DNA of 64,000 bases from Hahella sp. KA22 (GTDB lineage: Bacteria > Pseudomonadota > Gammaproteobacteria > Pseudomonadales > Oleiphilaceae). Location of the stretch: assembly GCF_004135205.1 (NCBI RefSeq), contig NZ_CP035490.1, positions 5,943,501 to 6,007,500 of the forward strand, written 5' to 3'. Made by a program: the position numbers and the translations under genes. This document shows positions 54,639-63,578 of the stretch, piece by piece; positions within the stretch are counted from its first letter, which is position 1, and every line of letters begins with the position of its first letter. The notes beneath the pieces are model-generated. The model did no database searches. It was not told where the DNA came from and worked only from the letters and a program-made list of their open reading frames with translations.

Positions 54639-55786
54639 TCACTGGAGCCCGTGCGCCTGTCGCGCTGGATTGGGCCCGCATCGCGATTAAATCCGGTCAT
54701 CAGGTCTGGCTCGCGGATAACCTGCGTTGGCCATTGGGGCGTTACCTGCAAGGGGTGCAGGGCTACCTGCGTCTGCCGCCGCCCAAAGGCGACCTGAGCG
54801 CTTACGCCCACGCGTTGGAGCATCTGCTGCGGAAACACAAGGTCGATCTGCTGATCCCTACCTGCGAAGAAATTTTTTATCTGGCCCAGGCGCGTCCCCA
54901 TGTGCAGGCTGACGCGCATTGGTTCATGCCGGAAACGGAGCTGTTGTTCCGCCTGCACAGTAAGCTGGACAGTCTGTCGATCATGCATGGTCTTGGGGAA
55001 GTGCAAGCGCCGGAAACCCATCTGCGATGCAGCCCCGATGAAATAGAGAACAATCCTGACACTATCCTGAAACCCGTGTACTCCCGCTTCGGTCGTCAGG
55101 TGATCCGCAGTCCGCATCAAGCAGCACTCACGCCCTCGCAGATCAGCGCCGCCCGCCCCTGGGTGCAGCAGCGCAAAATTGTCGGTCAGGCGATCTGCAA
55201 CTACGCGCTTTTCGATCAGGGCAAGCTGATCGCGCATCAGGCCTATCTGCCGGAATACTGTTTCAATCAGGCCGCCGCCAGTTATTTTGAGCCCTATACG
55301 GACCCACGTCTGGAAGAATTCGCCCGCCAGTTTGGGCAAAGCACGGGGTATCACGGACAGGCCGCCTTCGACTTCATTGAAGAAGACGGGCGGCTTTATG
55401 TTCTGGAGTGTAACCCTCGCGCCACCAGCGGCCTGCACTTGTTGCGGCAGACCCTGCGCATTGATGAACAGGGCCGATTTGCATACACGCCGGGTCCGGC
55501 TCAACCATTTCGAATCGGCGCCACGCTGCCTCTGTTTTTTGGCGCGCCGTCCCTGCTGCAAGGCAAGTTCGGCCGTTTGCTGCATGACTACCGCCGCGCC
55601 CAGGACGCCCTCGCCGACGAGCAAACGCCCTTATTGCAACGAGCGCAATGGCTGGCGTTGACGGAGATGTTTTATCGCTCCGCCCGCTTTAGGCGTCCAT
55701 TAACCGACGCCAGCACCTTCGACATTGAATGGGACGGCCCTGACGTCAACGTCGACGCAGATCCCGCGCAGGACGCCTCATGCTAG
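54626..55786 (+). CDS. ATP-grasp enzyme
   Basis: The start is set at ATG 54626 (MVVLITGARAPVALDWARI), which begins at the Rossmann-like pre-ATP-grasp domain and overlaps the previous gene by 13 bp; an ATG at 54587 is possible. It has 386 residues. The ATP-grasp core has TILKPVYSRFGRQVI, GQAICNYALFDQGKLIAHQAY split by a strand turn, and the metal site YVLECNPRATSGLHLL. It probably ligates a carboxylate to an amine or thiol using ATP. Substrates unknown. Confidence 0.85.
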   Translation: MVVLITGARAPVALDWARIAIKSGHQVWLADNLRWPLGRYLQGVQGYLRLPPPKGDLSAYAHALEHLLRKHKVDLLIPTCEEIFYLAQARPHVQADAHWFMPETELLFRLHSKLDSLSIMHGLGEVQAPETHLRCSPDEIENNPDTILKPVYSRFGRQVIRSPHQAALTPSQISAARPWVQQRKIVGQAICNYALFDQGKLIAHQAYLPEYCFNQAAASYFEPYTDPRLEEFARQFGQSTGYHGQAAFDFIEEDGRLYVLECNPRATSGLHLLRQTLRIDEQGRFAYTPGPAQPFRIGATLPLFFGAPSLLQGKFGRLLHDYRRAQDALADEQTPLLQRAQWLALTEMFYRSARFRRPLTDASTFDIEWDGPDVNVDADPAQDASC

Positions 55787-56859
55787 AGGCCAATGAGCTG
55801 CATCGCCGCTTCGTCGCGCTGATGCAGCAACCCGGACTGATCCGCAATCTCACTACGGATATTGTCGCCTACGAACAAAACGGCGTGGTGGCGCCCGCCA
55901 GCGTCAATGACTACCACCCGCAAAACTGTTACGTGGTTTCGCCGCTGACGCAGATTATCTATTACGCCCGCGATGAGTTGCCGAAAGTGGAGTCGGCGCT
56001 GTTACGTTATTTCTGCTTTGGCCTTACGCATTTGCTGGAGTGGCCGTTCAGGCTGGCGCGGCTGGACCGATTGCAGGTGCTCAACAATCAATGTCTCTCC
56101 ACTAATTTTTACAGCGCCAACTGGCGAGATCTAAGTCTGCGCGAATTGCGCGAGCAGGCGTTATCACGCTTTCCCCAACACGCACTGATGTTACGCTCGC
56201 TAAATGCCCGACAGCACCCTGACATCATCGCACAGGCGCGCGAGGACGGCTGGTTGCCGATCATCAGTCGCCAGGTATATCTGTTTCTTGATCGTGAGCA
56301 GTGGTGGAACAGAAACAACACCCGCGCGGATGATCGTCTCCTGCGTCAACCGAACTGGTCATTCAAAGAGTTGGACCCGGATGACGAAACGCAGATGGCG
56401 CGGGCGGAACAGCTCTACAACCAGCTATATCTGGAGAAGTACAGTCTCCATAATGTGCGTTTTAGCGCCGCCTATCTGAGCGCATTCAGTCGCAATGGTT
56501 TGCTGAAGTTGTTCGGCCTGTTTCATCGGGATGAGCTGTTAGGCGTGGCGGGCCTGTTCGGCGTCGACCAGACCCTGACTGCGCCCGTTGTCGGTTATGA
56601 CACCCGCTTGCCCGCCAAAATGGCGCTATACCGACGCATCATGGCGTTCGTGATCCGCTACGCCATGGACAACAATCTGCAGCTTAACCTCAGCTCCGGC
56701 GCGCCGGACTTCAAAAAGCTGCGAGGGGCTGAAGCGGCGATTGAGTACAGTTATGTCTACGTCGCTCATCTTGGGCCTTACCAACGCGCAGTTTGGCGCG
56801 GCTTGTCTCTGCTGACGGAGAAGCTCTACCGGCCTATTCTGGAGAAGTTCGAGTTATGA
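55780..56859 (+). CDS. GNAT/FemAB-like acyltransferase
   Basis: A 359-residue protein with no perfect motif match. The C-terminal half (AEQLYNQLYLEKYSLHN, LLKLFGLFHRDELLGVAGLFG, and LNLSSGAPDFKKLRG) has the pattern of a GNAT fold used by FemAB-like or peptidogalycan-type acyltransferases. The N-terminal part is helical. It overlaps the previous gene by 7 bp and the next by 4. Likely N-acyl transfer in the pathway. Confidence 0.65.
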   Translation: MLEANELHRRFVALMQQPGLIRNLTTDIVAYEQNGVVAPASVNDYHPQNCYVVSPLTQIIYYARDELPKVESALLRYFCFGLTHLLEWPFRLARLDRLQVLNNQCLSTNFYSANWRDLSLRELREQALSRFPQHALMLRSLNARQHPDIIAQAREDGWLPIISRQVYLFLDREQWWNRNNTRADDRLLRQPNWSFKELDPDDETQMARAEQLYNQLYLEKYSLHNVRFSAAYLSAFSRNGLLKLFGLFHRDELLGVAGLFGVDQTLTAPVVGYDTRLPAKMALYRRIMAFVIRYAMDNNLQLNLSSGAPDFKKLRGAEAAIEYSYVYVAHLGPYQRAVWRGLSLLTEKLYRPILEKFEL

Positions 56860-57863
56860 GCGCGCCGGAGGCTTTTCCTTATCCCGGCGTCACTGGCGGC
56901 TGGTTTCCTTTGCTGCCTGCGGCGAAATTACGCGACAAGCCGGTAGCGGCGAGTTTGCTGGGGGAAGCATTGGTCCTGGCGCGACTGGAAGGCAAAGCCC
57001 GCGCGTTTCAGGACCGTTGCCCTCATCGCTTGATCCCGTTGTCACAAGGAAATATCTGCAATGATCGCCTGGCCTGCCGCTATCACGGTTGGGAATTCGA
57101 CGCGACGGGACGCCTGCGCCACACCCCTGGCGCCACAGAGTGCGGCGCGCGTGCGACCTTGCAAAGCTATGCTCTACAGGAGCGGGATGGATTGATATGG
57201 GGCAGCCTGAAACCTACGCCAGTCGAATCGCTGGTTGGCTTTTCCGAGCTGCCCGGTTATGTCTGGACTCAGGCTTATCGCCGTATCCGCTGCAGCCTGT
57301 TTCATACCATTGAGAATTTTCTCGACCCCTGTCATACCCCCTATATCCATCAGGGCCTGTTACGCAGTCAGGGGCCTCAGCAAATGCAGATTGAGCAGAC
57401 CGTCAACGCCGCTGGTTTTGCAACCCATTACAGACTGACGCAGAAGCAGAATGGCTGGATCAACCGGCTGTTCGATCCGGGGGTGGATCAGAACATCGCA
57501 CGCTTCAAACTTCCCGGCTTGGTGGAACTGGACTATCTCAAAAATGGACGCCTGCTGTTTCGCTCCGCCCTCTACTTTGTCCCCCACAGCGCCGACGACA
57601 CCGGGATTTTCGTCAGGCTATACGCTCCCCGTTCCTGGATACCCGCCGCCCTGCGTTTTGCGCTGTTCAAGCCCTTCGTTCACACGCTCTATGTCCAGGA
57701 CAAACAAATACTGGAGCAACAGCAGCTGGCGCAACAGATCTATGGCGAACGCTATCTCTTTTCCCACACGGATGTGGCCGCGCGGCCCTTGTGGGCTCTG
57801 CTGCATGGTCAGTCGCCCAGCCCCTCCGCACTAAAAGAGTTGAACTTCCAAACGACTCCCTGA
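56856..57863 (+). CDS. Rieske-type aromatic-ring or alkyl oxygenase
   Basis: The start is ATG 56856 (ATGA overlap with the previous stop), 335 residues; the frame's upstream start would overlap by 67 bp. The Rieske [2Fe-2S] ligands are Cys55/His57 and Cys74/His77 (CPHRLIPL and CRYHGWEF). The mononuclear iron site is in ENFLDPCHTPYIH. It adds oxygen to, or desaturates, the pathway product. No dedicated reductase is in the operon. It is the last gene. Confidence 0.9.
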   Translation: MSAPEAFPYPGVTGGWFPLLPAAKLRDKPVAASLLGEALVLARLEGKARAFQDRCPHRLIPLSQGNICNDRLACRYHGWEFDATGRLRHTPGATECGARATLQSYALQERDGLIWGSLKPTPVESLVGFSELPGYVWTQAYRRIRCSLFHTIENFLDPCHTPYIHQGLLRSQGPQQMQIEQTVNAAGFATHYRLTQKQNGWINRLFDPGVDQNIARFKLPGLVELDYLKNGRLLFRSALYFVPHSADDTGIFVRLYAPRSWIPAALRFALFKPFVHTLYVQDKQILEQQQLAQQIYGERYLFSHTDVAARPLWALLHGQSPSPSALKELNFQTTP

Positions 57864-57979
57864 TCCAAACAACAGTGATCATTGAATAACCTTAACTATC
57901 TAATTTTCGTCTGGAGAATTAGCCTGAAGTGCGCGGTCATCACGCAAAAAACGGGCGACAAACAAGGGAGAGGATAAGG

Positions 57980-58591
57980 ATGAACTACGATAAACAGCTG
58001 ATTATTGTGTTGTTAACTGAGCCCAAGGATAACCTGCGGTCTTTTGGGAACAATCTCTATCGAAAGCACCCTGACAAATCGGAACTGGTGGAGTATGACG
58101 TGGCGACCAAAACCCACGTCGTCATCAATAGCGCCGGCTTGGGCGCGCTGACGGAGAACTCACGCATCCAGCTTGTCGGACACGGCGACTTGAATGGCGT
58201 GTCCTGCGCAGGGAAGTATGGCAAAGCGCTAGCGACTTTCATCGCCAATAAAGCCGCGCCGGGACTGAAGCAAATCAAGAAAATCAGTCTGACCGTCTGT
58301 TACGCCGCCGGCAACGCCACCCAGCCAAACTTCGACCCCGCCAACAGTTTCGCTGCGGAGTTTCATAACTCACTGAAGCAGGACCACGGGGTGATAGCGA
58401 ATGTCACCGCCCGTCCGGCGACCATGATCGTCAACGCGCAGGGACAGAAGGAAACCCGCTTTAACTACGGCGGATTTGGAGAGCCTTACCGGCATCAAGG
58501 CGATAACACCAAATATCTGTTTTCATGGGACGGCGGCAAACAGGTGATCGCCAACCTGAGGGAGCCGGCGGATATGATGGAAGTAGATTGA
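57980..58591 (+). CDS. C80/CPD-like cysteine protease homologue
   Basis: The start is ATG 57980 with an AGAGGATAAGG site; the frame's upstream start is weaker. It has 203 residues. It has the order of MARTX autoprocessing (C80) proteases: LIIVLLTEPKD at the first strand, the catalytic His68 in RIQLVGHGDLNG and Cys107 in KKISLTVCYAAGN. In toxins this domain is activated by inositol hexakisphosphate; here it stands alone without a toxin. Could be a stand-alone protease or inactive relative. Confidence 0.65.
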   Translation: MNYDKQLIIVLLTEPKDNLRSFGNNLYRKHPDKSELVEYDVATKTHVVINSAGLGALTENSRIQLVGHGDLNGVSCAGKYGKALATFIANKAAPGLKQIKKISLTVCYAAGNATQPNFDPANSFAAEFHNSLKQDHGVIANVTARPATMIVNAQGQKETRFNYGGFGEPYRHQGDNTKYLFSWDGGKQVIANLREPADMMEVD

Positions 58592-58611
58592 GTGGTCTCT
58601 GGTTACTATCA

Positions 58612-59337
58612 TCAGAACAGCTCTGCCTGCTCAAACTGATTCAGCTTGACGTCTCTGACGCCAGTATTGATCGGCTGGATGGCGTCGCTGCTTTTGTTGG
58701 TTGCGGAGCCGATTGAAGGATTAATAGGTATGACTTCCCAGTCGCTCAAATCGCGTGGGATCAATATCTCGCGGACTTCACTCAACGGCGTCGCAGGATC
58801 AACCCAGGCGTCGAACTGATCCGGCGATAATAGCGCCGGCATTCTGTCATGGAGCCAGCGGATGGAGTCGCTGGCTTCGGTAGTGATAATGGCGCAGGTC
58901 TCCAGATAATGCTCTTCTTTCAACCAGACATCCCAAAGCGCGGCGAAATAGCAATTCCCTGAGGCAGGTTTGAGATAGTAGGGCTGCTTAACGCCCTTCT
59001 CGATGCGCCACTCGATAAATCCTGACGCAGGGATGACGCCGCGCCGGTATTTAAAAGGGCCAATGAACGCGCGACTTTTCTCCAACGTTTCCGCCCTGGC
59101 GTTGAACATGCTGAACTTATTGGAAATTTCCGACGCCCAATGCGGCGTTAACCACCAGCGCATTTCCCGCAAATAGCGCTTGCCGCCCTCCTGAATCGCC
59201 ACCATCACCGCTTCCGTCGGCGCAATATTAAACATATCGCCAAACCAGCGTTTGCGCAGCCCGGTGGCGTCAAAACCAAAACCTTCCATCGCCGCAACGA
59301 TTTCAGCGGATGCAGTGGCGTTGAATCTGCCGCACAT
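58612..59337 (-). CDS. SOS-response-associated DNA-protein crosslink enzyme (YedK/HMCES)
   Basis: The start is ATG 59337 with AAGGAG upstream; Cys2 follows directly (MCGRFN), as required once the Met is removed. It has 241 residues. FNARAET (Asn), GFIEW (Glu) and WLHDRMPALL (His) complete the active site. It covalently traps abasic sites in single-stranded DNA and shields them. It converges on the C80-like gene. Confidence 0.93.
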   Translation of the reverse strand: MCGRFNATASAEIVAAMEGFGFDATGLRKRWFGDMFNIAPTEAVMVAIQEGGKRYLREMRWWLTPHWASEISNKFSMFNARAETLEKSRAFIGPFKYRRGVIPASGFIEWRIEKGVKQPYYLKPASGNCYFAALWDVWLKEEHYLETCAIITTEASDSIRWLHDRMPALLSPDQFDAWVDPATPLSEVREILIPRDLSDWEVIPINPSIGSATNKSSDAIQPINTGVRDVKLNQFEQAELF

Positions 59338-59427
59338 GAGGTACGAACTCCTTGTTGAAACTTTCCGACAATCACTGCCCTTTGACACTGAGAGCCGCAT
59401 AGATACTTCAGCTAACTGATACCGAAG

Positions 59428-59838
59428 CTATTTAAGCCAGGGTAATAGCAGCATGAAAAATATAAAGACGATAAACCCTATTACAGCTACTGCTGAAACC
59501 CAATGTTTTACAGACGTCTCAGTGTTTTTGACATACTTTATCTCCTTCCCAGAGACACTTTTATTCGGCCCCATCCTCCAAAATAAAAACAAAGCAATTC
59601 CGATAGAGATGACGATCAGGTAGACCTTATCTATAAATTGCTCAGCAGCCAGATTAAGCCAGGGAATAGTCACTAAATATATCAGCACAACCATTCTGCG
59701 CTTATTGTATTGAGACTGATCAACCACCTTGCCTTCAATACGAAGGTGCGCACTACAAGCTGGGCAGTGGAAGGACATAAATCGCCACCACCTTACTTCG
59801 ATATTCGCGCCACATTCTGGACATGGAAGCATTTCCAT
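59428..59838 (-). CDS. Zinc-ribbon membrane protein, hypothetical
   Basis: A 136-residue protein: an N-terminal zinc ribbon (CPECGANIEVRWW and FHCPACSAHL, two CPxC knuckles), then three membrane helices (about 49-65, 71-88, 113-133). This arrangement is common in small uncharacterised membrane proteins. It may form a unit with the next two minus-strand genes (21 and 57 bp apart). Confidence 0.65.
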   Translation of the reverse strand: MEMLPCPECGANIEVRWWRFMSFHCPACSAHLRIEGKVVDQSQYNKRRMVVLIYLVTIPWLNLAAEQFIDKVYLIVISIGIALFLFWRMGPNKSVSGKEIKYVKNTETSVKHWVSAVAVIGFIVFIFFMLLLPWLK

Positions 59839-59859
59839 CAGCCGCTCCTTCTACCTCGG

Positions 59860-60153
59860 CTACAAAGATCCATTAAACTTAGCCGCCGCCGTCATAAACA
59901 CCCCCAGAAAATACATATTGCCGAGTTTAAACTCCCGGTCCAGCCACTTGAGAAACAGCCCAACCAACACAAGGCAAGCGGGAAGAATAACGACACCCAC
60001 CAGGAAATTAGAAACTGCGACGGTAAGTATATCGCCAGCGTCCTCAAGCCCCCAGGCAACTCTACATGCCCATGCTAAGGGAAGAGTATGCACACTTAGC
60101 AATATGATGATCATGAACAGGGGGACATCTGATTCGAATAGTTTTTTGAGCAT
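59860..60153 (-). CDS. Small membrane protein, hypothetical
   Basis: A 97-residue protein starting at ATG 60153 (MLKKLFESDVPLFMIIILL); the frame extends upstream to 60186. Three hydrophobic segments (about 11-28, 43-70, 78-92). No family recognised. It lies 21 bp upstream of the zinc-ribbon membrane gene. Confidence 0.5.
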   Translation of the reverse strand: MLKKLFESDVPLFMIIILLSVHTLPLAWACRVAWGLEDAGDILTVAVSNFLVGVVILPACLVLVGLFLKWLDREFKLGNMYFLGVFMTAAAKFNGSL

Positions 60154-60210
60154 TATTCTCACTTCACAGAGCGTTTTATCATGCACAAACCTCTACTGTG
60201 TCAGGCAAGT

Positions 60211-60609
60211 TCAGACACTATGATCCCTTGCTTCACTGTAACGTTCATACGCCTCTCCAAACTCCTTTTCCATGGCGATGCGGACCAGAGCGGGGTAGCC
60301 AAACCAGTATTGCCGCCTTATTGCGTCCAAATAAGCGGCGTCGCCCATATCTTCGCGGTAAATCCGTTGATGAATTCGATCAAGCGGCTCTTTATCTATC
60401 GCTAATAAGCAGTGTCGATATTTCTTCATCAGCAGCCGAAGCTCTTTTTTGCTACGCACGCCAAACTGCAACAGTTCGTCCAAGACCTCGCTCAGGTCCG
60501 ACTGTGACGCACAGTCATTGTTTTTAGGGAATAACGAGCGCATCAGTTTTTGAAGATAATTCAGATCAATAGCTTCCTGATCCAGCCGCTTGCGTTTGTT
60601 CAAGTGCAT
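60211..60609 (-). CDS. Hypothetical soluble protein
   Basis: A 132-residue helical protein starting at ATG 60609 (MHLNKRKRLDQEAI); an in-frame TTG at 60630 is weaker. Tyr- and Arg-rich C-terminal region (YLDAIRRQYWFGYP, YERYSEARD). No family recognised. Possibly in one unit with the two membrane-protein genes downstream. Confidence 0.5.
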   Translation of the reverse strand: MHLNKRKRLDQEAIDLNYLQKLMRSLFPKNNDCASQSDLSEVLDELLQFGVRSKKELRLLMKKYRHCLLAIDKEPLDRIHQRIYREDMGDAAYLDAIRRQYWFGYPALVRIAMEKEFGEAYERYSEARDHSV

Positions 60610-60632
60610 ATTCTTCTCAGAGCTCCGCAATA

Positions 60633-61532
60633 TTAGTCCGATGAACTCACCAACAACCTCGTCAACCAGTCCCGAAATTTCTTCACTTTTGGCCAGTCCG
60701 CCCGTTCATAGGGAGTGGCGAAGTAGTAGGTGAAAGGGGCCGGGATCGGGTCTGCATCCAGGGCGATGAGGCTGCCGTTGGCGATGGCGTCCGCGACGAT
60801 GTAGGTGCGGCCGAGCGCTATGCCCTGGCCCGCCTGGGCCGCTTGCAGCACCAGTTCAGTCCGGCTGAAATAGATAATATCTTTGCTGACATTGACGCCT
60901 GCGCGCTGCGACCATTGCTCCCAGCTTTTCATACAGTTATCGGAACCATCGTTGGCAGTGGCCAGCAAGGTGGCCTGCTGCAACACCTGAGCTCCGTTCA
61001 TATCGGAATACTGCTGTAATAACAACGGGCTGCAGACAGGGAAAATCTGTTCCGTTCCCAGCGCCTGACTGTAAAACCCGCTCGGCGGCGCGGATGCGAA
61101 ACGCAGCATCACATCCGCGTCGCTTGACCCGGCGGGACGAATACTTTCTTCCGTATTCAGATACACGCGAATGCCGGGATGCAGCTTGTGAAACTCAGGC
61201 AAGCGAGGCAATAGCCAGTACATTCCAAAGGTAGCGAAAGTCTCCACCCGCAACACGCCCTCTTCCCGCTCGCTATGGATCTGATCCAACGCGCCTTTGA
61301 TCTCGCCCAGGGCTTTACGCACGCCTAACAGCAAACGCTCTCCCTGAGGCGTAAACCGCATGCGTCGCGTGGTTCTCTCCAACAGAGGAAAGCCGAGCTG
61401 GGCTTCCATGCGCTTGATGCTCTGACTGATAGCGCTCTGGCTGACGCCCATGGCGGATGCGGCGGCGGTGAAGCTTTGCTGCTCCGCTATCGCCTCCAGG
61501 TAAAGCAGGTCGGCAAGAAGTTTTCTATCCAC
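60633..61532 (-). CDS. LysR-family transcriptional regulator
   Basis: A 299-residue regulator. The N-terminal winged helix is standard (LYLEAIAEQQSFTAAASAMGV, then SQSAISQSIKRMEAQLGFPL split by a turn) and the C-terminal part is a periplasmic-binding-type effector domain. It is divergent from the phzF-like gene, which it probably controls; candidate operators lie between them. Confidence 0.92.
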   Translation of the reverse strand: MDRKLLADLLYLEAIAEQQSFTAAASAMGVSQSAISQSIKRMEAQLGFPLLERTTRRMRFTPQGERLLLGVRKALGEIKGALDQIHSEREEGVLRVETFATFGMYWLLPRLPEFHKLHPGIRVYLNTEESIRPAGSSDADVMLRFASAPPSGFYSQALGTEQIFPVCSPLLLQQYSDMNGAQVLQQATLLATANDGSDNCMKSWEQWSQRAGVNVSKDIIYFSRTELVLQAAQAGQGIALGRTYIVADAIANGSLIALDADPIPAPFTYYFATPYERADWPKVKKFRDWLTRLLVSSSD

Positions 61533-61571
61533 TGTCAGGAATCTCAGGTTTGATCAAAGCGCCATTCACCA

Positions 61572-61614
61572 CTTATGAGCATCGCGACAATTCATAAGCA
61601 ATACTAATAAGTAT
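61572..61614. promoter_or_regulatory. Candidate LysR operators between the regulator and phzF-like gene
   Basis: Two inverted repeats: CTTATGA (61572) with TCATAAG (61592), and ATACT-AATA-AGTAT (61601-61614). Both are A/T-rich dyads of the T-N11-A kind bound by LysR proteins. Which gene they regulate is inferred from position. Confidence 0.5.
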
Positions 61615-61716
61615 ATCGTTCGATATGGTGGTCAGTTCGTCTCATAATCCTCTCAAAACCTGTCAATAAAGCGCAAATGTTTTATTAACTACATCTTGTA
61701 TAGCGGAGGCGAACCG

Positions 61717-62574
61717 ATGAATCGTTCAGTCAAACTAATAAGTTCCTTCGTCGATAATGGCATTGGCGGTAACCCAGCCGGAGTCGTGCTGGAAGCAGAC
61801 GGCATGACGGAAACGGACATGCAACGCCTGGCCAGCATAGCCGGCTATCCGGAAACTGCATTCGTCTCGCACTCTGATGTCGCCACGGTGAAATTGGATT
61901 TTTTTACCCCCACCAAGCGGATTCCCCACTGCGGACACGCCACGGTCGCCGCCTTTTCCGTGCTCGCGCAGCAGGGTAAGGTCGCTCAAGGCCGTCACAG
62001 TAAAGAAACTGTCGATGGTTTGCGCAATATCCGCATCGAAGGCGACAAAGCCTATCTGGAGCAAATTCGTCGCCATGTGACGCCGCTGACGGCGGAGCAA
62101 CAGGAAGCCGCCGCCCACGCCCTGGGACTGGAAGCGGAGCAGTTAAACGCGCTGGCGGCGCCCCATGTAGTCAATGTCGGCGTCTCTTTTCTGGTGATTG
62201 CGCTCCACACCATGGATGATCTACGCCGTATCAAACCTGATATGCAACGCATCGCCGCCTTAAGCGAAACGCTCGATCTTATCGGCTTTTATGTTATCAG
62301 CCCGGAGACGGAAGTCAGCGAACGCACCATCAGCGCCCGTATGTTCGCTCCCTATTACGGCATAGAGGAAGAGTCCGCCACCGGCATGGGCGCCGGCTGC
62401 GCCTCGGTATACCTGTATGAAGTTCTGGGCCAGCGAAGCGAGCATTACCTCATCGAGCAGGGCCGTTTGATGACGCCGCGCTCCCCCAGCCTGATCGAGG
62501 CGGAGCTGGAAATCACAGACGGTTTGCCGCATCGTCTATGGATCGGCGGCGTCGCCAAAATCATGGAGGGGTAA
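61717..62574 (+). CDS. PhzF family isomerase/epimerase
   Basis: The start is ATG 61717 with GGAGG upstream; an in-frame TTG at 61696 is unlikely. It has 285 residues. The catalytic glutamate is Glu47 in YPETAFV; HCGHATVAAF and ATGMGAGCASV are conserved in the family. PhzF-like enzymes isomerise small acids in phenazine synthesis or in other pathways; most are of unknown substrate. It is 3 bp upstream of the broken lysE-like gene. Confidence 0.9.
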   Translation: MNRSVKLISSFVDNGIGGNPAGVVLEADGMTETDMQRLASIAGYPETAFVSHSDVATVKLDFFTPTKRIPHCGHATVAAFSVLAQQGKVAQGRHSKETVDGLRNIRIEGDKAYLEQIRRHVTPLTAEQQEAAAHALGLEAEQLNALAAPHVVNVGVSFLVIALHTMDDLRRIKPDMQRIAALSETLDLIGFYVISPETEVSERTISARMFAPYYGIEEESATGMGAGCASVYLYEVLGQRSEHYLIEQGRLMTPRSPSLIEAELEITDGLPHRLWIGGVAKIMEG

Positions 62575-62577
62575 GTC

Positions 62578-63220
62578 ATGATCGATACCCTGCTCTCCGC
62601 AGAACTGGTGCAGGTCAGCATGATCGCGGTGTTTATGGCGATCAGCCCCGGCGCCGACTTCGCTATGATCACCCGCAACAGCCTGTTCTATTCGCGCCGC
62701 GCCGGCCTGATGGCGGCGCTCGGCGGCGCTCGGCGTCGCCAGCGCCACCTGGGTGCATACCGCGTATACCCTCGCCGGACTGGTCGTCTTGATGGCGAGT
62801 TCGGTATGGCTATTTACGGCGGTGAAGTGGATGGGCGGGCTTTATCTGGTTTATATCGGTTGGAAAACCTGGAAAAGCCGCCTGGAAATCCCACTACAGC
62901 ATGAGCTTTCGAACAGCGCAAAATCAGACTGGGCGTATTTCCGCCAGGGTTTCATCACCAACGCCACGAATCCCAAAACCACCCTTTTCTACCTGAGTAT
63001 TTTTACCCAGGTAGTGAAACCGGACACCTCATTGGCGGCGCAGTTACTCTATGGACTGATCATCAGCCTGGCGCACGGGCTGTGGTTCTCGATCCTGGCA
63101 ATCAGCATTACGCACCAGCGCGTGTTGGAAAAATTGCGGGCAGGCGGACGCCATATCGGCCGCGCCCTGGGCGGAGCCCTCATGGCGATGGGCGTGGGCC
63201 TGATGGCGTCTCACAGATAA
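62578..63220 (+). pseudogene. LysE-family exporter gene broken by a 10-bp duplication
   Basis: The first 44 codons read as a LysE/RhtB-type transporter (FMAISPGADFAMITRNSLFY), then the frame shifts. The rest of the protein (HTAYTLAGLVVLMASSVWLF, GLYLVYIGWKTWKSR, NATNPKTTLFYLSIF) continues in the next frame to 63220. The break is a tandem duplication of GGCGCTCGGC (2.4 copies, 62712-62735). Removing one 10-bp unit restores MAALGVASATWVHTAY. The protein would have about 211 residues. Translation is cut short unless slippage or reversion restores the frame. Confidence 0.85.
62712..62735. repeat. 10-bp tandem duplication causing the frameshift
   Basis: GGCGCTCGGC is repeated with 24 bp of perfect 10-bp periodicity. 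It adds 10 bp, a +1 frame change. Confidence 0.9.
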
Positions 63221-63230
63221 ACCGTCTCAA

Positions 63231-63578
63231 TCAATCCAGGTGGACAGCGCGGCTGTCCTCCGGCGCCTGCGCCCGGTCCGTCATGCCATAGTCTCTGACC
63301 ACCGCAGCAACACGCAGCCGATAATCAGAGAACACATCCGCACGGCCACACTGCTGCGCCATGCGGTGCTCCACCTGATTGCGCCAGACTTTCGCCCCCT
63401 CTTCATCCCGCCAGAAAGACAGGGACAACAGTTTTTCCGGCTGACTCAGGCTTTGAAAACGCTCGATGGAAATAAAACCGTCGATGTTTTCCAGCAGAGG
63501 CTTGAGGTCCTCGGCTAGACGCAAATACTGGTTTTTTCGCTCCGGCTTGGGCTCCAGCTCGAAGATAACCGCAAACAT
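63231..63578 (-). CDS. Antibiotic biosynthesis monooxygenase (ABM) domain protein
   Basis: A 115-residue protein with the ABM ferredoxin-like fold: [51 protein letters not shown] and the AQQCGRADVF stretch. Many members are small monooxygenases without cofactors or haem-degrading enzymes; the substrate is unknown. Its ATG shares one base with the stop of the NIPSNAP gene upstream. Confidence 0.85.
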   Translation of the reverse strand: MFAVIFELEPKPERKNQYLRLAEDLKPLLENIDGFISIERFQSLSQPEKLLSLSFWRDEEGAKVWRNQVEHRMAQQCGRADVFSDYRLRVAAVVRDYGMTDRAQAPEDSRAVHLD

